Origin: a virus
Virus record (IMG/VR): IMGVR_UViG_3300028837_001591
Location: 1 to 46,497 of that record
Length of the DNA stretch: 46,497 nucleotides
Reading direction: 5' to 3' (one strand)
In this document: piece by piece, positions 44,725-46,497 of the stretch
How positions within the stretch are numbered: position 1 is the stretch's first letter
How the letters are laid out: each line of letters starts with the position of its first letter
Translations under genes and position numbers: made by a program
The notes under the pieces: generated by a model
What the model was told of the DNA's origin: nothing
Database searches by the model: none
The model's input: the letters and a program-made list of their open reading frames with translations, nothing else

Positions 44725-45636
44725 ATGAGTAACAAGAGACCGTCAACACAATTTTATATAGGCGACTGGTGGCGAGCAGTTGACTTAAAGAAGTGCTGCA
44801 TGTCAACACAGGGCTGCTGGATCAACATGTTATTCGTTATGTGGGACGAAAAAGAGCAGGGCAAAATCACCGGCACGAAGCGCGAAATATGCCGGGTTGT
44901 CGGCTGCAATACAAAAGAACTTAACCGGTTCATTGCCGACAACAAAGAGCATATTTTCAGCGATGTTACAAATCGTTACGGCAAAGTTACAATCACAAAC
45001 AGGCGGATGAATAGGGCGTTTTTGGAGCGTGAGAGGGCAAAAACGGGCATGAGGAAGGTCCGAAAGAGCCGCAGTTACGAAAAAGTTACGCCCTATTCTT
45101 CTACTTCATCTTCTACTTCTAATAATATTAAGGTTTGTGTGTATACGTTAACACAGTGCATCGACGCCGCCCAGTTAGTCGGTCTTACTGAAAAGACCGC
45201 AACCAATTTCTTTAATTACTACGATGCGCAAGGTTGGAAATTCGGCAATCAGCTACCGATAGACAAGCTACCTTCGGCCTTGCAGCGGTGGAAGAACAAA
45301 CAGCACCAATTCAACAAACGATTCAATAAAACCGACAATCTTCCCACGAACCGAGACTATGACGGTCAATTCGAATACTTCTGGAAAGAATTCAAGGGCC
45401 GTTGGAACCCGGGAGACGGACACATCAAGGAAGGTAAGTTTATTGCCTGGCAACAATGGCAGCTGTTGAACCCGGAAGAAAAACGCAAAGCGGCGTCCAC
45501 AGTAATTTATGCCAAAGGACAGTATTTGCCAAACCCCGGCCGGTGGCTCGGAGATAAAAGGTTTGATGATAAATCTTATCGATTTACGGCAGAAGGAAAC
45601 GCTTATTTTGATTCATTACTGAAAGGTGGTGAATGA
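44725..45636 (+). CDS. Replication-initiation-like protein (DUF1376-like N-terminus), 303 aa
   Basis: The N-terminus STQFYIGDWWRAVDLKKCCM, 'GCWINMLFVMWDEKEQGKI' resembles the DUF1376/YdaU-type domain of phage replication proteins, a winged-helix style. It is joined by a Ser/Thr-rich linker to a C-terminal domain with 'FEYFWKEFKGRWNPGDGHIK' and 'NPEEKRKAASTVIYAKGQYL' plus 'PNPGRWL'. That C-terminal pattern is common in primosomal-type phage proteins. Origin binding is possible. It ends with Gly-Gly-Glu and overlaps the next start. Confidence 0.6.
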   Translation: MSNKRPSTQFYIGDWWRAVDLKKCCMSTQGCWINMLFVMWDEKEQGKITGTKREICRVVGCNTKELNRFIADNKEHIFSDVTNRYGKVTITNRRMNRAFLERERAKTGMRKVRKSRSYEKVTPYSSTSSSTSNNIKVCVYTLTQCIDAAQLVGLTEKTATNFFNYYDAQGWKFGNQLPIDKLPSALQRWKNKQHQFNKRFNKTDNLPTNRDYDGQFEYFWKEFKGRWNPGDGHIKEGKFIAWQQWQLLNPEEKRKAASTVIYAKGQYLPNPGRWLGDKRFDDKSYRFTAEGNAYFDSLLKGGE

Positions 45637-45821
45637 TGGCAGAAGGAAAACAATTTAAGCTCGTTGCTGTGTTTGATGGGCCGGTCAAGAATGCGGAAAT
45701 TATTTTGTGTCTGGAATATGACGACGAAATACATACCGAAATACCATGGCCGGATGACTGGCCTAAGAGAGTAACAACTAAATTTGTCAGAGATAGCGGC
45801 TTTGAAATAGTGAGACCCTGA
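45633..45821 (+). CDS. Hypothetical protein, 62 aa
   Basis: Starts at an ATGATG pair (45633/45636) in the GGTGGTGAATGATGG junction, overlapping the upstream stop. Beta-rich with 'EGKQFKLVAVFDGPVKNAEI' and an acidic middle. No family recognised. Confidence 0.5.
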   Translation: MMAEGKQFKLVAVFDGPVKNAEIILCLEYDDEIHTEIPWPDDWPKRVTTKFVRDSGFEIVRP

Positions 45822-45831
45822 AAGGCGGTTA

Positions 45832-46089
45832 ATGATGCAAACAAAATATAAATACATTCATTTTGAAATTATAGAGGAAAAACGAAAAACTCATGTATGG
45901 GGCTGTTTCAATAATAGGAGCGGCAAGCTTATCGGAGAAATCAAATGGTATTCAGCGTGGCGACAATATTGCTTTTTCCCTTATACCAGAAGCTTATTCA
46001 ATGATACTTGCCTTGACAATGTAAGCCATTTTTTAGGCCAACTCAGGGATGGCAGAAAACCAGAAAACAAAACAGAAGGCGGTGAATGA
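45832..46089 (+). CDS. Hypothetical protein, 85 aa
   Basis: ATGATG start at 45832/45835 behind AAAGGCGGTTA. Beta-strand rich and aromatic ('KYKYIHFEIIEEKRKTHVWG', 'IKWYSAWRQYCFFPYTRSL'). It ends TEGGE, with the GGCGGTGAATGATGG junction as SD for the next gene. Looks like the small DUF-type proteins usual in phage early operons. Function unknown. Confidence 0.55.
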   Translation: MMQTKYKYIHFEIIEEKRKTHVWGCFNNRSGKLIGEIKWYSAWRQYCFFPYTRSLFNDTCLDNVSHFLGQLRDGRKPENKTEGGE

Positions 46090-46286
46090 TGGCAAATATG
46101 ACACGCAGAGAATTTATCAGAGGAAAAAGGCGGTCGCTTAAAAAATTAAGGGCGGCCCTGAACGAAGTAAGTATGGGTTGTGCAATGCGCGAAATGTTTG
46201 ATGGGACACAAGATTTTTACTCTGCCTTCTTGGCTGCCGAGAAAGCTTATAAGAAGATGGATGAAATAACTAAGCCCTTAACCTGA
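46086..46286 (+). CDS. Basic hypothetical protein, 66 aa
   Basis: Starts in the GGCGGTGAATGATGG junction (ATG 46086 or 46089). A basic helical head (TRREFIRGKRRSLKKLRAAL) and an amphipathic tail. The TRREFIRG start recalls a Tat motif, but no hydrophobic stretch follows, so it is not exported. Function unknown. Confidence 0.5.
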   Translation: MMANMTRREFIRGKRRSLKKLRAALNEVSMGCAMREMFDGTQDFYSAFLAAEKAYKKMDEITKPLT

Positions 46287-46298
46287 AATCGGTGAATA

Positions 46299-46497
46299 AT
46301 GAAGCAAGAAATTCTTGATAAACTAAAAGAACTGAGCGCCTGCAAAAGAGCTATCGTATGGGCCAGACAATATGAGACTTTTCAGCAAGCCTGGAACGCC
46401 TGCGAAAGAGGCGATGACCTCTTGTGGCTTGTATTCAGGGAGACCGAGCCAGGCACAGCCGAACGGGCAAAGGCATGTTCTGTCTTGAGTGAAGTAT
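46299..46497 (+). CDS. N-terminal part of an Ala-rich repeat protein (gene cut by window end)
   Basis: ATG 46299 behind AATCGGTGAATA. The start KQEILDKLKELSACKRAIVW followed by 'FQQAWNACERGDDLLWLV' is typical of the phage protein type that continues into Ala/Trp/Arg repeats and ends RIADIVR-HYP, the segment seen at 2-154. Joining the two window ends directly is out of frame by one base, so repeat sequence must be missing or miscalled between them. Function unknown. Confidence 0.65.
   Translation, partial: MKQEILDKLKELSACKRAIVWARQYETFQQAWNACERGDDLLWLVFRETEPGTAERAKACSVLSEV

Noticed and set aside
46086-46286. Second Tat-signal protein (TRREFIRG)
   Set aside because: No hydrophobic segment follows; the next residues are strongly basic.

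Overview
The window holds almost all of one temperate tailed-phage (or prophage) genome with a podovirus-like virion. The core genes are a P22-type portal, an N4-gp56-family major capsid protein, a scaffold, a tail-nozzle (gp10-like) protein, an S74-chaperone fibre and a 1405-residue internal/ejection protein. There is no tape-measure or sheath gene. The host is not identified. Lipoprotein, Sec and Tat signals point to a diderm bacterium, and the attP carries half of a tRNA-Thr(CGT)-like gene. The two window ends look like the C- and N-terminal parts of one Ala-rich protein gene, so the genome is probably circular or circularly permuted and was opened inside a GGCGGC-rich repeat.

Layout. (1) 1-4275: small accessory genes with a recurring GGE-stop/SD/ATG junction, a damaged RusA resolvase, a DNA methyltransferase, and an ASCH-like protein that shares a 48-bp segment with a small zinc-ribbon gene. 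(2) 4281-4309: a near-consensus promoter facing the late genes. (3) 4373-8237: terminase, then small accessory genes including a Tat-signal protein. (4) 8293-8325: an intrinsic-terminator-like hairpin whose T-tract touches the portal ATG. (5) 8326-34486: virion genes. Five of them (from 14048, 20289, 21480, 22675 and 24828) begin with Sec-type signal peptides. Also here are a metallophosphoesterase-LamG fusion, an ATP-grasp ligase, an ICMT/PEMT-type methyltransferase and a Lys/Arg-tailed repeat protein. (6) 34506-35531: a four-gene lysis-like operon coupled by ATGA overlaps, without a recognisable endolysin.

(7) 35573-37706, minus strand: a lipoprotein, a tyrosine integrase, the attP region with a tRNA-Thr 5' half, a 40-residue membrane peptide and a small putative regulator. 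(8) 37707-37931: a divergent control region with a perfect 20-bp dyad, helically phased CCGTT repeats and a TATAAT. (9) 37932-46497: the early operon, with an excisionase-like HTH protein, a candidate annealing protein beside a Cas4/RecB-like nuclease, two YopX proteins, a replication-initiation-like protein and small genes that run off the window end into the split Ala-rich gene.

The strongest unusual signal is the set of signal peptides on five clustered virion genes, including the core nozzle protein, close to genes for possible covalent modification (ATP-grasp, membrane methyltransferase, S74 self-processing). All functional calls come from reading motifs and context. No database search was run.
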